A stretch of 57,445 bases of DNA, from contig CAISHO010000128.1 in NCBI GenBank assembly GCA_903885165.1, forward strand, positions 1 to 57,445. The letters are read 5' to 3'. Shown piece by piece: positions 1-8,608 of the stretch. The translations under genes were made by a program, and so were the position numbers. The notes beneath the pieces were generated by a model. The model saw only the letters and a list, made by a program, of their open reading frames with translations. It had not been told where the DNA came from and made no database searches. Position 1 is the stretch's first letter. Each line of letters begins with the position of its first letter. Source of the stretch: an uncultured Nitrosomonadales bacterium. Its GTDB lineage: Bacteria; Pseudomonadota; Gammaproteobacteria; Burkholderiales; Gallionellaceae.

Positions 1-2787
1 CGCGATCAGTCCTACCTTGAAGTACACGTCATTCGGCAGATCGCGCAGTGTCACGGCAAGAACTGCGCCGAATACGCCCAGCGGCACGACCAGCAGTACG
101 GCGAAGGGAATCGACCAGCTTTCAAACAGCGCTGCCAGGCACAGAAATACCACGATCAGCGAAACGCCGAACAACATCGGGGCCTGCGCGCCGGATTGAC
201 GCTCCTCGAACGAGGTGCCCGACCACTCGAAACCGAATCCGGGGGGCAATTGTTTGGCGACTTCTTCCATCGCGGCCACCGCTTCCCCTGAGCTTCGGCC
301 CGGTGCCGGACCGCCTGAGATTTTCATCGCGGCTTGTCCGTTGTAGCGATCCAATTTGGGCGAACCCGCTACCCATACCGGTGTCGCCAATTCTGACAAA
401 GGCACCATGCCGCCCTTATTGTTGCGCACGGTCAGCTTCATGATGTCAGCCGGGGTGCGGCGCAGATCGGCCTCCGCCTGCATCTGTACGCGCAAAATCC
501 GTCCTTGTCGGACGAAGTCGTTGATGTACGCCACACCCAATACGGATTGCAAGGTGTCATTCAAATCGGCAATCGATACGCCTAGCGCCTGCGCTTTTAA
601 CCTGTCCACGTCGAGCAGCAACTGCGGACCTGCTTCCTGACCTTCTGGACGCACCCCGGCCAGTGCCGGATTTTTCGAGGCCAACCCTAACGCGATATTG
701 CGCGCCTCGAGCAATTTATCCCGCCCCATGCCGCCTCTGTCCTGCAAGCGGAAGTCGAAACCGCCTACGGCTGCAAGTTCAGGGATAGACGGTGGATTGA
801 TCGCGAAGATCATCGCCTGCTTGATGCGGAAGAACAGCATATTGGCTTTCTTCACCATCGTAGGCGCAGCGCTGTTGGCCTCGGGTCTGTCGTCCCAGCT
901 CTTTAAGCGCACGAATACCAGCGCGGCATTTTGCCCGCGACCGAAGAACGAGAAGCCCGCCACGCCGATGACGTGTTCGACTTCAGGTAGCTTCATGTAA
1001 TACTGTTCTACTTGTCCCAGTACTTCCAGGGTGCGCGCCTGTGTCGCCCCGGATGGCAGTTGCACCATGTTGATGAAATAGCCCTGGTCTTCTTCCGGCA
1101 AGAAACTGCCCGGCAACTTGGCAAACAGCCAGCCCATCGCAATTAAAACTACTGCATAAACAAGCAGATAGCGCGATGTCTTTTTAATGTTTTTGCCCAC
1201 ATTCGCCGTGTAGCGCTGGGTGGTTCGGGCAAAGAAGCGATTGAACCAGCCAAAGAATCCACGGCTAGGCATGACTTCGCGACCGGGCTCGTGTTTGAGC
1301 AAGGTAGCGCACAGCGCGGGCGTTAAAGTCAGCGCCATCAAGGCCGAGAACATCATGGTCAGCACCAGCGTGACCGAGAACTGGCGATAGATCGCGCCGG
1401 TCGAACCGGGGAAAAACGCCATCGGGATAAATACCGCCATCAGTACCAGCGTGATCGCGATGATCGCGCCGACGATTTGATCCATCGCCTTGCGGGTCGC
1501 ATCGCGCGCCGACAAGCCTTCGGTGGTCATGATCCGCTCGACGTTTTCCACCACCACGATCGCATCATCCACCACGATACCGATCGCCAGCACCATGGCA
1601 AACAGGGTCAGCACATTGATCGAATAGCCCATCAGATACAGGCCAACCAGTGCGCCGACTAAGGCGACCGGAATCACGATGGTGGGGATCAAGGTCGCGC
1701 GCCAGTTTTCCAGGAACAGATACATCACCAGCACCACCAGCACCAGCGCCTCGGCCAGACTTTTCAGCACTTCGCTGATGGAGACATCGATGAACTTGGA
1801 GGTGTCGTAAGGCACGACCCAGTCTATCGATTTAGGGAAGTATTTGGCCAATTCGGCCATCTTGTTGTTGACGCCCTTCACCGTATCCAGCGCATTAGCG
1901 CCGGGGGAGAGGCGTATTGCCACCGCCGCCGTCGGATTACCGTCGATGCGCGCCGTGCGAGAATAATCCTGTGCTGCCAGTTCGACACGTGCTACATCCT
2001 TCACGCGCAGGGATGAACCATCCGGATTGGTGCGCACGATGATGTTGCCGAATTCCTCCGGTGTAGATAAACGACTGCGTGTGACGATGACCGCATTGAG
2101 TTCCTGCCCCGGTGCGGAGGGCAGTTGGCCTAATTCGCCGGTGGCCAGTTGCGAATTTTGTGCGCGCACCGCGTTCGAGACATCGGCGGGCGACAGATTG
2201 TAGTGTTGCAAGCGGTCGGGTTTTAACCATAAACGCATCGAGTATTCGGTGCCGAAAAGCAGTACTTCACCGACGCCGGGCACGCGGCGCAGACTGTCGA
2301 TCACATTGGCCGTCGCATAACTGCCCAGCGCGACATCGTCCAGACTCTTGTCGGGCGAGAACAGCGCGACGAACATCACATAGTTACGCGCCGTCTTGGT
2401 GACCACGATGCCTAAGCGACGCACGTCTTCCGGCAATCGGGCTTCGGCACGCTTGATCCGGTTCTGCGCATCAACCGAGGCAAAATCTAGATTTGACCCG
2501 GCCTCGAAGGTCAGCGTGATGCTGCCGGTGCCCAGTTCCGAGGCGGACTCCATATACAGTAGATGCTCGATGCCGTTCATTTCCTGTTCGAGCAGCGCGA
2601 TCGAAGTTTCCTCGATCACCTGAGCGGACGCGCCGGGATAGTTGACGGTAATTGTCAGTGCCGGAGGTGCTACAGAAGGGTATTGGGAAACGGGCAGATT
2701 CTTCAGTGCCAATACGCCGCCCAGCAGGATGATCAGGGCAATAACCCAGGCAAAGATAGGCCTATCAATAAAAAATTTAGCGAACAT
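1..2787 (-). CDS. RND efflux transporter, inner-membrane subunit (AcrB/MexB type), 3' end outside the window
   Basis: Proton-driven trimeric pump that moves drugs or other hydrophobic compounds from the periplasm or outer leaflet through a tripartite complex with an adaptor and an outer-membrane channel. Reading from 2787 leftwards gives MFAKFFIDRPIFAWVIAL, the standard HAE1-family N-terminus, 929 codons with no stop. The family transmembrane motif VLAIGIVVDDAIVVVENVER is present and carries the paired aspartates of the proton relay. The reading ends at NDVYFKVGLIA, just before the conserved lysine-bearing helix, so roughly the last 120 residues of a usual 1,040-1,050 are outside the window. 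It starts 7 bases after the adaptor gene stops, so the two form one operon. No regulator lies in the 400 bases upstream of the pair. The substrate cannot be read from sequence. Confidence 0.95.
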   Translation of the reverse strand, partial: MFAKFFIDRPIFAWVIALIILLGGVLALKNLPVSQYPSVAPPALTITVNYPGASAQVIEETSIALLEQEMNGIEHLLYMESASELGTGSITLTFEAGSNLDFASVDAQNRIKRAEARLPEDVRRLGIVVTKTARNYVMFVALFSPDKSLDDVALGSYATANVIDSLRRVPGVGEVLLFGTEYSMRLWLKPDRLQHYNLSPADVSNAVRAQNSQLATGELGQLPSAPGQELNAVIVTRSRLSTPEEFGNIIVRTNPDGSSLRVKDVARVELAAQDYSRTARIDGNPTAAVAIRLSPGANALDTVKGVNNKMAELAKYFPKSIDWVVPYDTSKFIDVSISEVLKSLAEALVLVVLVMYLFLENWRATLIPTIVIPVALVGALVGLYLMGYSINVLTLFAMVLAIGIVVDDAIVVVENVERIMTTEGLSARDATRKAMDQIVGAIIAITLVLMAVFIPMAFFPGSTGAIYRQFSVTLVLTMMFSALMALTLTPALCATLLKHEPGREVMPSRGFFGWFNRFFARTTQRYTANVGKNIKKTSRYLLVYAVVLIAMGWLFAKLPGSFLPEEDQGYFINMVQLPSGATQARTLEVLGQVEQYYMKLPEVEHVIGVAGFSFFGRGQNAALVFVRLKSWDDRPEANSAAPTMVKKANMLFFRIKQAMIFAINPPSIPELAAVGGFDFRLQDRGGMGRDKLLEARNIALGLASKNPALAGVRPEGQEAGPQLLLDVDRLKAQALGVSIADLNDTLQSVLGVAYINDFVRQGRILRVQMQAEADLRRTPADIMKLTVRNNKGGMVPLSELATPVWVAGSPKLDRYNGQAAMKISGGPAPGRSSGEAVAAMEEVAKQLPPGFGFEWSGTSFEERQSGAQAPMLFGVSLIVVFLCLAALFESWSIPFAVLLVVPLGVFGAVLAVTLRDLPNDVYFKVGLIA

Positions 2788-2794
2788 GGCGGGC

Positions 2795-3943
2795 CTATTT
2801 CTTTTCGGCTGGTTTAGCGTCAGCCGGTTTTGCTGCGGTCAGAATCGAGGGCGCAGCAACATTCCAAGGTACTGCCTTGACGGGAGTGCCGGGGCGAGCC
2901 TTTTGCAGCCCATTGATGATCACTTGCTCACCGCCTTTGAGTCCGTCGGCGATGATGAAGTCTACCCCTGACATGCTGCTGGTCTTGACCGGAAGCGGTG
3001 TAGCCTTGCCTTCGATCACCGCCATCACGAACTGACCCTGAGGGCCGGACTGCACCGCGCGTTGAGGTACGCGTATGACATTTTCGGCCAGCGCTTCAGG
3101 AAAACGAACGCGTGCGAACATGCCCGGTAGCAGTTCGTGCTGCGGGTTGGCAAACTCGGCGCGCAATGACACTGAGCCTGTGGAAGGATCAACCGCCATA
3201 TCGGTAAAGAAAATCTTGCCGGTTTGCGGATAGATGCGGCCATCTTCGAGCAGCAGCTCCACCTTGGCAGAGTCGGCATGTTTAAGTTTGCCAGTCCTGA
3301 CGGCTTGTCTCAGACGCAGCAGATCGGCACCCGGCTGGGTAAAATTGACATACACAGAATCTAGCTGTTCGATGGTGGCCAGTTGAGTCGCTTCGCCTTT
3401 ACCGACCAGGGCACCTTCCGTTACCAGTGCTCTTCCTATGCGGCCTGAGATGGCAGCCGGTACGCTTGAGTTTTCCAGGTCTTCGTCGGCACGCGCAAGC
3501 GCCGCTTCAGTTTGCTTGACGCGAGCGACGGCGACATCGTATTCCTGTTGGCTCACTGCTTTGACTGACAGCAACGGTTTGTAGCGCTCCACGGTTTGCC
3601 TTGCGATGATCATATCAGCACGCGCTGCACTTGCTGTCGCCTTGTAGGTTCTGGCATTGATCTGGAACAGAGAAGTGCCCATCTTCACATCCGAGCCTTC
3701 TTCAAACAGCCTTTTATCGACGATGCCCTCGACGCGCGCCCTCACTTGGGCGGTGCGCCAGGCCTGCACGCGTCCCGGTAAATCCTGAGTGAGCGTCGCG
3801 TCTCCTCGATCGACGGTAATCACATCGACTTCGGCAGGTGGCATACCCGGTCCGGCAGCGCCGGCAGGTTTGTTGTTTTCTCCACTGCAAGCGCTGAGCA
3901 GGGAAATCAGTAAGAGGGCAGGGAGGTAGGGTTTGGCAAACAT
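2795..3943 (-). CDS. RND efflux periplasmic adaptor lipoprotein (AcrA/MexA family)
   Basis: Membrane fusion protein that bridges the RND pump at 1-2787 to an outer-membrane channel. The N-terminus (MFAKPYLPALLLISLLSACS) is a lipoprotein signal peptide with the lipobox LSAC. It is followed by a barrel-sandwich/biotinyl-lipoyl half (VRARVEGIVDKRLFEEGSDV), a helical hairpin with Ala/Glu/Arg-rich coiled coil, the second lipoyl half (ISGRIGRALVTEGALVGKG) and the beta-barrel and membrane-proximal domains ending in a Lys/Ala-rich tail. I chose the ATG at 3943 over an in-frame ATG four codons earlier because GGAAA lies 7 bases upstream and the signal peptide then starts directly; the product is 382 residues, normal for the family. 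It is first in the operon. No outer-membrane factor is encoded in the window. Confidence 0.94.
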   Translation of the reverse strand: MFAKPYLPALLLISLLSACSGENNKPAGAAGPGMPPAEVDVITVDRGDATLTQDLPGRVQAWRTAQVRARVEGIVDKRLFEEGSDVKMGTSLFQINARTYKATASAARADMIIARQTVERYKPLLSVKAVSQQEYDVAVARVKQTEAALARADEDLENSSVPAAISGRIGRALVTEGALVGKGEATQLATIEQLDSVYVNFTQPGADLLRLRQAVRTGKLKHADSAKVELLLEDGRIYPQTGKIFFTDMAVDPSTGSVSLRAEFANPQHELLPGMFARVRFPEALAENVIRVPQRAVQSGPQGQFVMAVIEGKATPLPVKTSSMSGVDFIIADGLKGGEQVIINGLQKARPGTPVKAVPWNVAAPSILTAAKPADAKPAEKK

Positions 3944-4144
3944 AGTGATTTCCATGGTAAGAAAACGGTAAATTGTCGCGATGACGCGCCGGCTGATTCA
4001 GTAAAGATGGATCAGGTCGTGCAACATATCAAACACTTGTTTGAAAGTAAAGAAATGTGCCGCCTGCTTGTAAGGTTATCGGCTAGGTTAGTCTGAACGT
4101 GCTACGCTAAGCATCGTCCAGATTATGTGTTCAATCACTCTCAA

Positions 4145-4231
4145 ATGCGATTATCAGTCATTGCTTTTCTGATGCTTTTCAGACTCACTCTCTCCGCTGA
4201 AATGGCTCCTATGCCTAAGGCGGAACAATGA
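4145..4231 (+). CDS. possible 28-residue leader ORF with signal-peptide character
   Basis: A short reading frame, MRLSVIAFLMLFRLTLSA followed by ten more residues, resembles a secretion signal that stops soon after its hydrophobic core. Its TGA overlaps the next mini-ORF in an ATGA arrangement (4228-4231). No strong ribosome-binding site is visible. It lies in the otherwise empty 400 bases between the divergently transcribed efflux operon and the RMD1-family gene. It could be a real small protein, the decayed start of a lost gene, or chance; only the chained overlaps argue for translation. Confidence 0.25.
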   Translation: MRLSVIAFLMLFRLTLSAEMAPMPKAEQ

Positions 4232-4362
4232 TGACCGGCGACTTAGTGCGTTTAAGCCGGCTACTGATTGAGGGTGGGTTGCTGATCGACATGAGCGTAT
4301 TCCTCTTTTTTGGGTATGAAGATTTACCCGCTCTGCATCCTAACCTTAAGGTGAAGCGATGA
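4228..4362 (+). CDS. possible 44-residue ORF coupled to the RMD1-family gene
   Basis: The frame starts ATGATGACCGGC, inside the stop of the preceding 28-residue ORF, and ends at a TGA that overlaps the ATG of the downstream DUF155 gene (ATGA, 4359-4362). The product begins MMTGDLVRLSRLLIEGGLLI and continues with a hydrophobic MSVFLFFG stretch. I recognise no family. Four-base ATGA overlaps on both ends suggest translational coupling to the downstream gene, whose own start has only weak upstream purines (AAGGTGAAG). Alternatively it may be an untranslated coincidence. Confidence 0.3.
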   Translation: MMTGDLVRLSRLLIEGGLLIDMSVFLFFGYEDLPALHPNLKVKR

Positions 4363-5162
4363 AATTGAAGCTAAATAGCAGGCCTGATCTGCTGGCGCGT
4401 GCGTTGTTGCTGGGGGATCGGCTGGACTTGAAATCTTTCAAGATCGCAGATAGCCTGGCCACCACCCCTCTGACGCTGGAAGTAGACAGCGAGGGTGGTA
4501 TCGCCGTCCTTTTTCGCTACGGAGTGGTAGTGCTTTTCGGCGTTCCGCTTCAGGACGAAAGTGATTTTATAAATAAAATCAGTATATTGCTAACAAATCC
4601 GTATCCCTCACCTGAAGTCGAAGTAATTGAGATCCACTGCGGCAGGAGCAACATCGGTGTGCAAAGCGGGGCTGTCTCGCTGGACGAAATTTCCCTGGAA
4701 AAATTGCAGATCATCGCCGATGCCCTGAGCAAAAATCTGGTACTCAGTCTCTATGAAAAGAACGTCGCCAATGAATTCGACAAGATTGAACCGCTGGCGC
4801 AGGAACTGGCGACCTTAGGCCGGGTTAGCGGCGGCTCCAAAAAGCTCCTCTCCAAGATCGGCCGTATGCTGCTGATCCAGCACCGCATGGTGGGACGCGC
4901 CGAAATCGGCGATAAGCCCGAGACGCTGTGGGATTTTCCACATCTAGGTGGGCTGTACGCCAGTCTGGCCGACGAATTCGAATTAGAGGAACGTCAGTCG
5001 GCGCTGAATCGCAAACTCGGGCTAATTTCGGATACCGCACAAACTTTAGCTGATGTGTGGGATAACAAGCAGTTACACAAGCTTGAATGGTATGTTATCG
5101 GCCTCATTCTGTTTGAAATCATGCTTAGTTTACGTGACAGATTCGGCCTCTTTTCGGGTTGA
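4359..5162 (+). CDS. RMD1/DUF155 family protein
   Basis: The 267-residue product matches the RMD1/YagE (DUF155) family, known mainly from yeast Rmd1/Rmd8 and mitochondrial RMND1, where the protein is a membrane-anchored factor; the bacterial role is not defined. Visible family features are a beta-rich N-terminal half with the phrase GIAVLFRYGVVVLFG, a central helical region (EKNVANEFDKIEPLAQELA), the later segment LWDFPHLGGLYASLADEFELEERQ written here only by position (about residues 188-215), and a single C-terminal hydrophobic helix (WYVIGLILFEIMLSL) that would anchor it to the inner membrane. Length is normal. The start overlaps a mini-ORF stop. There is no operon partner downstream within 130 bases. 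The family assignment is firm; the function is unknown. Confidence 0.85.
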   Translation: MKLKLNSRPDLLARALLLGDRLDLKSFKIADSLATTPLTLEVDSEGGIAVLFRYGVVVLFGVPLQDESDFINKISILLTNPYPSPEVEVIEIHCGRSNIGVQSGAVSLDEISLEKLQIIADALSKNLVLSLYEKNVANEFDKIEPLAQELATLGRVSGGSKKLLSKIGRMLLIQHRMVGRAEIGDKPETLWDFPHLGGLYASLADEFELEERQSALNRKLGLISDTAQTLADVWDNKQLHKLEWYVIGLILFEIMLSLRDRFGLFSG

Positions 5163-5260
5163 AACCGGCGGATAACAGTATGCGTTTCGGTCAGGCAGTT
5201 TCGACGGGCGATGTGCTGAAATGCGACGGTGAGTGCCGCTTTACATTGACAACCCGCACC

Positions 5261-5289
5261 TTAAAAAACATCATGCACAACTTTATAAT
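5261..5289 (+). promoter_or_regulatory. candidate sigma70 promoter for the small membrane protein gene
   Basis: TTAAAA (5261-5266) and a perfect TATAAT (5284-5289) are separated by 17 bases. The predicted transcription start would be near 5296, only about six bases before the ATG at 5302, which has no Shine-Dalgarno sequence, so the message could be leaderless or nearly so. This is inferred from consensus matching only. Confidence 0.4.
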
Positions 5290-5301
5290 TTGAAATAAAT
5301 C

Positions 5302-5550
5302 ATGTTTACACTGCCTTCGATGTGGAATTTGATCATCTCTACGCTGGTGTTTTTTGTCGCGGCCTGGTATTTCAACCGGATTATGGACGAACAACAACTG
5401 CCGGGCGGCATGACGCGCGGCGTACTTGTGTTTGTACTTGCCTCCATGCTGTCGTGGAGCGCGGGTGAACTGGTTGATTGGATACAGGGTAAACCGCCAC
5501 AGGGCGATGTATCGCAGTTATTGAAGGCACTGAATCCGCCGCAACCTTGA
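5302..5550 (+). CDS. small membrane protein, unknown function
   Basis: The 82-residue product starts MFTLPSMWNLIISTLVFFVAAWYF, one clear transmembrane helix. A short loop containing NRIMDEQQLPGGMTRG follows, then a second hydrophobic segment (VLVFVLASMLSWSAGELV) and a Pro/Gln-ended tail. It lies 25 bases upstream of the antiporter gene on the same strand, so they are probably co-transcribed. I do not recognise a named family. Codon use and composition look like those of the neighbours, so it is probably a genuine gene. It might be an accessory protein of the antiporter, but only adjacency supports that. Confidence 0.6.
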   Translation: MFTLPSMWNLIISTLVFFVAAWYFNRIMDEQQLPGGMTRGVLVFVLASMLSWSAGELVDWIQGKPPQGDVSQLLKALNPPQP

Positions 5551-5575
5551 ACAAGAATTGCAATAAAGGAACAAG

Positions 5576-6814
5576 ATGGAATCTTCCGCATCACTTGAAA
5601 TTGCCAAACACACACTGCTGTTATTCGGCATAGTCTTAGGGATAGGCACTTTTTCCAGCCTGCTGGCGCGCCTGGTACGCATGCCGGACGTGGCGGTGTT
5701 TTTGCTGGTGGGCATGCTGATCGGGCCCGGCGCGTTCGGACTGGTGGATATCAAGGCGGATTCGACCATCAACCAGTTAATCCTGATCTTCGGCTCCAGT
5801 TACATCCTGTTTGACGGCGGCGCATCTATCAAATTAAAAGTGTTGAAAGAGGTGTGGATCACCATCGCGGTGATCGCCACGGTCGGCGTATTGATTACCG
5901 CTGCGATTACCGGGGTGGCTGCTTATTACTTTCTGGGTGTTCCCGCGATTGTCGCATTACTGCTGGGCGCTACCTTGGCTTCCACCGATCCTGCGACCCT
6001 CGTTCCGGTGTTCAAACAGGTAAAAATCAAGGAGCGCGTGGCCCAGACGGTGATGACGGAATCAGCTTTCAACGATGCGATGGGCGCGATCATCACCTTT
6101 ACCGTGTTAGGCGTGGCGATGGGCGGCGGGGAATTTTCTGCAAGTGACGCGCTGATCAATTTACTCAAGCAGTCAATATTCGGTATCGCCATCGGTGGCG
6201 TGCTAGGTTATCTCGCCGCTGTACTGATTTCCCATGAACGATTCGGATTTTTGACCGAATTTGCACCCGTGGTCACCTTGATGGCGGTGATCGGCGCTTA
6301 CATGGGGGCGGACGGATTACAGGCCAGCGGATTCATGGCGGTATTCGTGTTCGGCATTATGCTGGGCAACGTAGAGTCCTTAGGCTTTAAACGCTCAACT
6401 ACCGAGAGTCATCAGTTGGAGGATTTTGTGATGACGACCGCGCTGATTATGCGCATGTTCATCTTTATTTTGCTCGGTACTCAGGTTGATTTCGCGCTGA
6501 TGAATCAATATCTGTATGCGGGTGTCGCGGTGGTGGTCGTGTTTATGCTGGTGGCGCGTCCGGTCACGGTGTTTTTGTGCGCGCTGCCTGATCGACGCGC
6601 GAAATGGAGTCTTAAGGAAATGCTGTTCATGTGCTGGACGCGTGAAACCGGGGTGATCCCCGGCGCGTTGGCTGGTATGCTGGTTGGGATGAAGGCGCCT
6701 GGCGCACAAATCATCGCATCGGTTACTTTTATAGCCATTTTGATGACAATACTGTTGCAGGCGACCACGACAAAGTGGCTCGCGCGCAAACTCGATCTAC
6801 TGATTGAAGAATAG
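5576..6814 (+). CDS. cation:proton antiporter, CPA1 family (NhaP-like)
   Basis: Inner-membrane exchanger of Na+ or K+ for H+, used in pH and salt homeostasis. The 412-residue product is almost entirely hydrophobic with about twelve helices. It carries the family signatures DVAVFLLVGMLIGPGAFG near the N-terminus, STDPATLVPVF (the unwound TDP motif, about residue 137) and the TESAFNDA segment (about residue 163) that supplies the ion-binding Asn-Asp pair. It ends after the last membrane helix, so it lacks the cytosolic TrkA-C/CorC-like regulatory tail found in longer NhaP2 proteins. AAGGA sits 5 bases before the ATG. dgkA follows after 10 bases, and a small membrane protein precedes it. Ion specificity cannot be called. 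Confidence 0.9.
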   Translation: MESSASLEIAKHTLLLFGIVLGIGTFSSLLARLVRMPDVAVFLLVGMLIGPGAFGLVDIKADSTINQLILIFGSSYILFDGGASIKLKVLKEVWITIAVIATVGVLITAAITGVAAYYFLGVPAIVALLLGATLASTDPATLVPVFKQVKIKERVAQTVMTESAFNDAMGAIITFTVLGVAMGGGEFSASDALINLLKQSIFGIAIGGVLGYLAAVLISHERFGFLTEFAPVVTLMAVIGAYMGADGLQASGFMAVFVFGIMLGNVESLGFKRSTTESHQLEDFVMTTALIMRMFIFILLGTQVDFALMNQYLYAGVAVVVVFMLVARPVTVFLCALPDRRAKWSLKEMLFMCWTRETGVIPGALAGMLVGMKAPGAQIIASVTFIAILMTILLQATTTKWLARKLDLLIEE

Positions 6815-6824
6815 GATAAGTGCG

Positions 6825-7196
6825 ATGGAAAGTCCCTACAAAGGTAAAACTGGATTGCGGCGTTTGTTGAATGCCTTTGGTTATTCGATGGCGGGATTTC
6901 GCGCGGCCTACCAGCACGAAGATGCTTTTCGCCAGGAGGCACGGCTAGCCTTGGTGCTCATCCCGCTGGCGCTGTGGCTGCCGGTCGGATTAACCGGAAA
7001 AGCACTGATGATAGGCAGTGTGTTGCTGGTGATTATCGTCGAATTGATTAATTCGGCGGTGGAGGCGACCGTCGATCGTATCTCGCTGGAAAGGCATGAT
7101 CTGGCTAAACGCGCCAAAGATATCGGCAGTGCGGCGGTACTGGTGAGCCTCATCAATGCGGTCGTTATCTGGTCACTGGTTTTGATGAATAAATGA
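6825..7196 (+). CDS. dgkA: diacylglycerol kinase
   Basis: Phosphorylates diacylglycerol to phosphatidic acid, recycling the lipid released when membrane-derived glucans or envelope glycolipids are modified. The 123-residue product has the small trimeric prokaryotic DgkA architecture: an amphipathic N-terminus (KTGLRRLLNAFGYSMAGF), the charged surface helix (YQHEDAFRQEARLA) with a catalytic Glu, three membrane helices, and the signature helix VELINSAVEATVDR followed by HDLAKRAKDIGSAAV. I chose the ATG at 6825, preceded by AGGA, rather than an upstream in-frame ATG that overlaps the antiporter gene. It probably shares the antiporter transcript. Confidence 0.94.
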   Translation: MESPYKGKTGLRRLLNAFGYSMAGFRAAYQHEDAFRQEARLALVLIPLALWLPVGLTGKALMIGSVLLVIIVELINSAVEATVDRISLERHDLAKRAKDIGSAAVLVSLINAVVIWSLVLMNK

Positions 7197-7304
7197 CGGT
7201 TGCATACCCACTGCTAGTAATAAAAAATATCTGTATATTCCACCATAAGGTTGAAATCATGGACTCCGGCCTACGGTATTATTTAATTATCAGATGGTTA
7301 CCAA

Positions 7305-8528
7305 ATGAACGAAATAATTGATTCAATCTTGAAATACAACGCCGGTCGCGAGCCGGAACGGCTGAGCCTGAAATACCGCGCGATGCGACAGGATGCCTTT
7401 ACCTTTATGCGCGGCACCTGTCATCTGTACTATCAGGACTGGCCGGCTTTAGATCCGAAACTGAACGATGCACCATTGGCCTGGATTAGCGGCGACTTGC
7501 ATCTGGAGAACTTCGGCTGCTACAAGGGCGATAACCGGCTGATTTACTTCGACATGAATGATTTCGATGAGGCAGCACTCGCGCCCGCGACCTGGGAGTT
7601 GGGACGCTGGTTGACCAGTATCCTGGTGGCATCCGATTCTTTGCAATTACCCAAATCGGATGCGCTCCGTCTTTGCCAGATCGGACTGGATAGTTATGCG
7701 GCTGCCTTGACGACGGGTAAAGGACGATGGCTGGAACGGGATACGGCAAAAGGCATGATACGCGGTCTACTCAATCCGCTCACCTTACGCGACAGAAAAA
7801 CATTCCTGAATAGCAGGACTTGTTTGAAAAAAGGACGACGCAGCATCAATGTGGATGGAAAACGCGCCCTGGCGCTTGAAAAAAACGAGAAAATCCGCGT
7901 GATGAGTTTTGTTGAAGAATATGCGTTGCAGCAGGTAAATCCGGATTTTTATCGTCCGCTGGATGCAGCGAAGCGCATAGCGGGCACCGGCAGTCTGGGG
8001 ATAGAACGTTACGTTATTTTGATTGAAGGCAGGGGCACGCCGAACAGCCATTTTTTGCTGGATCTTAAACAAGCCATCCCCAGCGCATTGAGCCCCTACC
8101 TCGTACATCCACAACCCGAATGGCAAAGTGATGCGCATCGTGTCGCCTGCGTGCAACATTGGACACAGGCCATCGCGCCAGCGTTTTTATCCGCCGTCAG
8201 GTTTAATGATAAACCATTTATATTCAATGGATTGCAGCCAAGTCAGGACAGGCTGGCGCTGGAGGGATGGAATGGTAAATTAAAGCGCCTGGAACAGGTC
8301 ATTCGCAGCATGGGTGAAATCGTGGCCTGGAGTCATTTACGCAGCGGCGGTCGATCAGGTTCTGCGATTGCCGATGAGTGGCTAATTTTTGGTGCGCGCG
8401 ATGAATGGCAAGCGCCGTTGCTCGATTATGCGATGAATTACGCGAATAAAATTGAGCATGACTGGATAAATTATTGCACCGAATTTGATCGATCCGGTAA
8501 AACCTGGTGCAATGAATGTCATGGTTGA
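7305..8528 (+). CDS. DUF2252 family protein (kinase-like fold)
   Basis: The 407-residue cytosolic protein belongs to DUF2252, a widespread uncharacterised bacterial family that looks like a distant protein-kinase/aminoglycoside-phosphotransferase relative. Visible motifs are the N-terminal RAMRQDAFTFMRGTCHLYYQ, then ISGDLHLENFG (about residue 60), which resembles the HxxxxN catalytic-loop pattern of that fold, and IYFDMNDFDEA (about residue 79), which supplies the metal-binding Asp. The remainder is helical, with the family phrase AGTGSLGIERYVILIEG and the C-terminal SGGRSGSAIADEW. No substrate is known. It is followed after 80 bases by the cytochrome P460 gene on the same strand. No Shine-Dalgarno is obvious at the ATG. 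Confidence 0.88.
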   Translation: MNEIIDSILKYNAGREPERLSLKYRAMRQDAFTFMRGTCHLYYQDWPALDPKLNDAPLAWISGDLHLENFGCYKGDNRLIYFDMNDFDEAALAPATWELGRWLTSILVASDSLQLPKSDALRLCQIGLDSYAAALTTGKGRWLERDTAKGMIRGLLNPLTLRDRKTFLNSRTCLKKGRRSINVDGKRALALEKNEKIRVMSFVEEYALQQVNPDFYRPLDAAKRIAGTGSLGIERYVILIEGRGTPNSHFLLDLKQAIPSALSPYLVHPQPEWQSDAHRVACVQHWTQAIAPAFLSAVRFNDKPFIFNGLQPSQDRLALEGWNGKLKRLEQVIRSMGEIVAWSHLRSGGRSGSAIADEWLIFGARDEWQAPLLDYAMNYANKIEHDWINYCTEFDRSGKTWCNECHG

Positions 8529-8608
8529 TAACATGGTAGGTGCATAGGTAAACTGGCTAGGGTGATACCTGTTACATGACGGAACTTACAATTTACCGGG
8601 GGAAACTG

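Noticed and set aside
2112-2971. Plus-strand frames inside the efflux genes
   Set aside because: They are reverse-complement shadows of the RND pump and adaptor, with arginine/serine-rich composition typical of non-coding frames.
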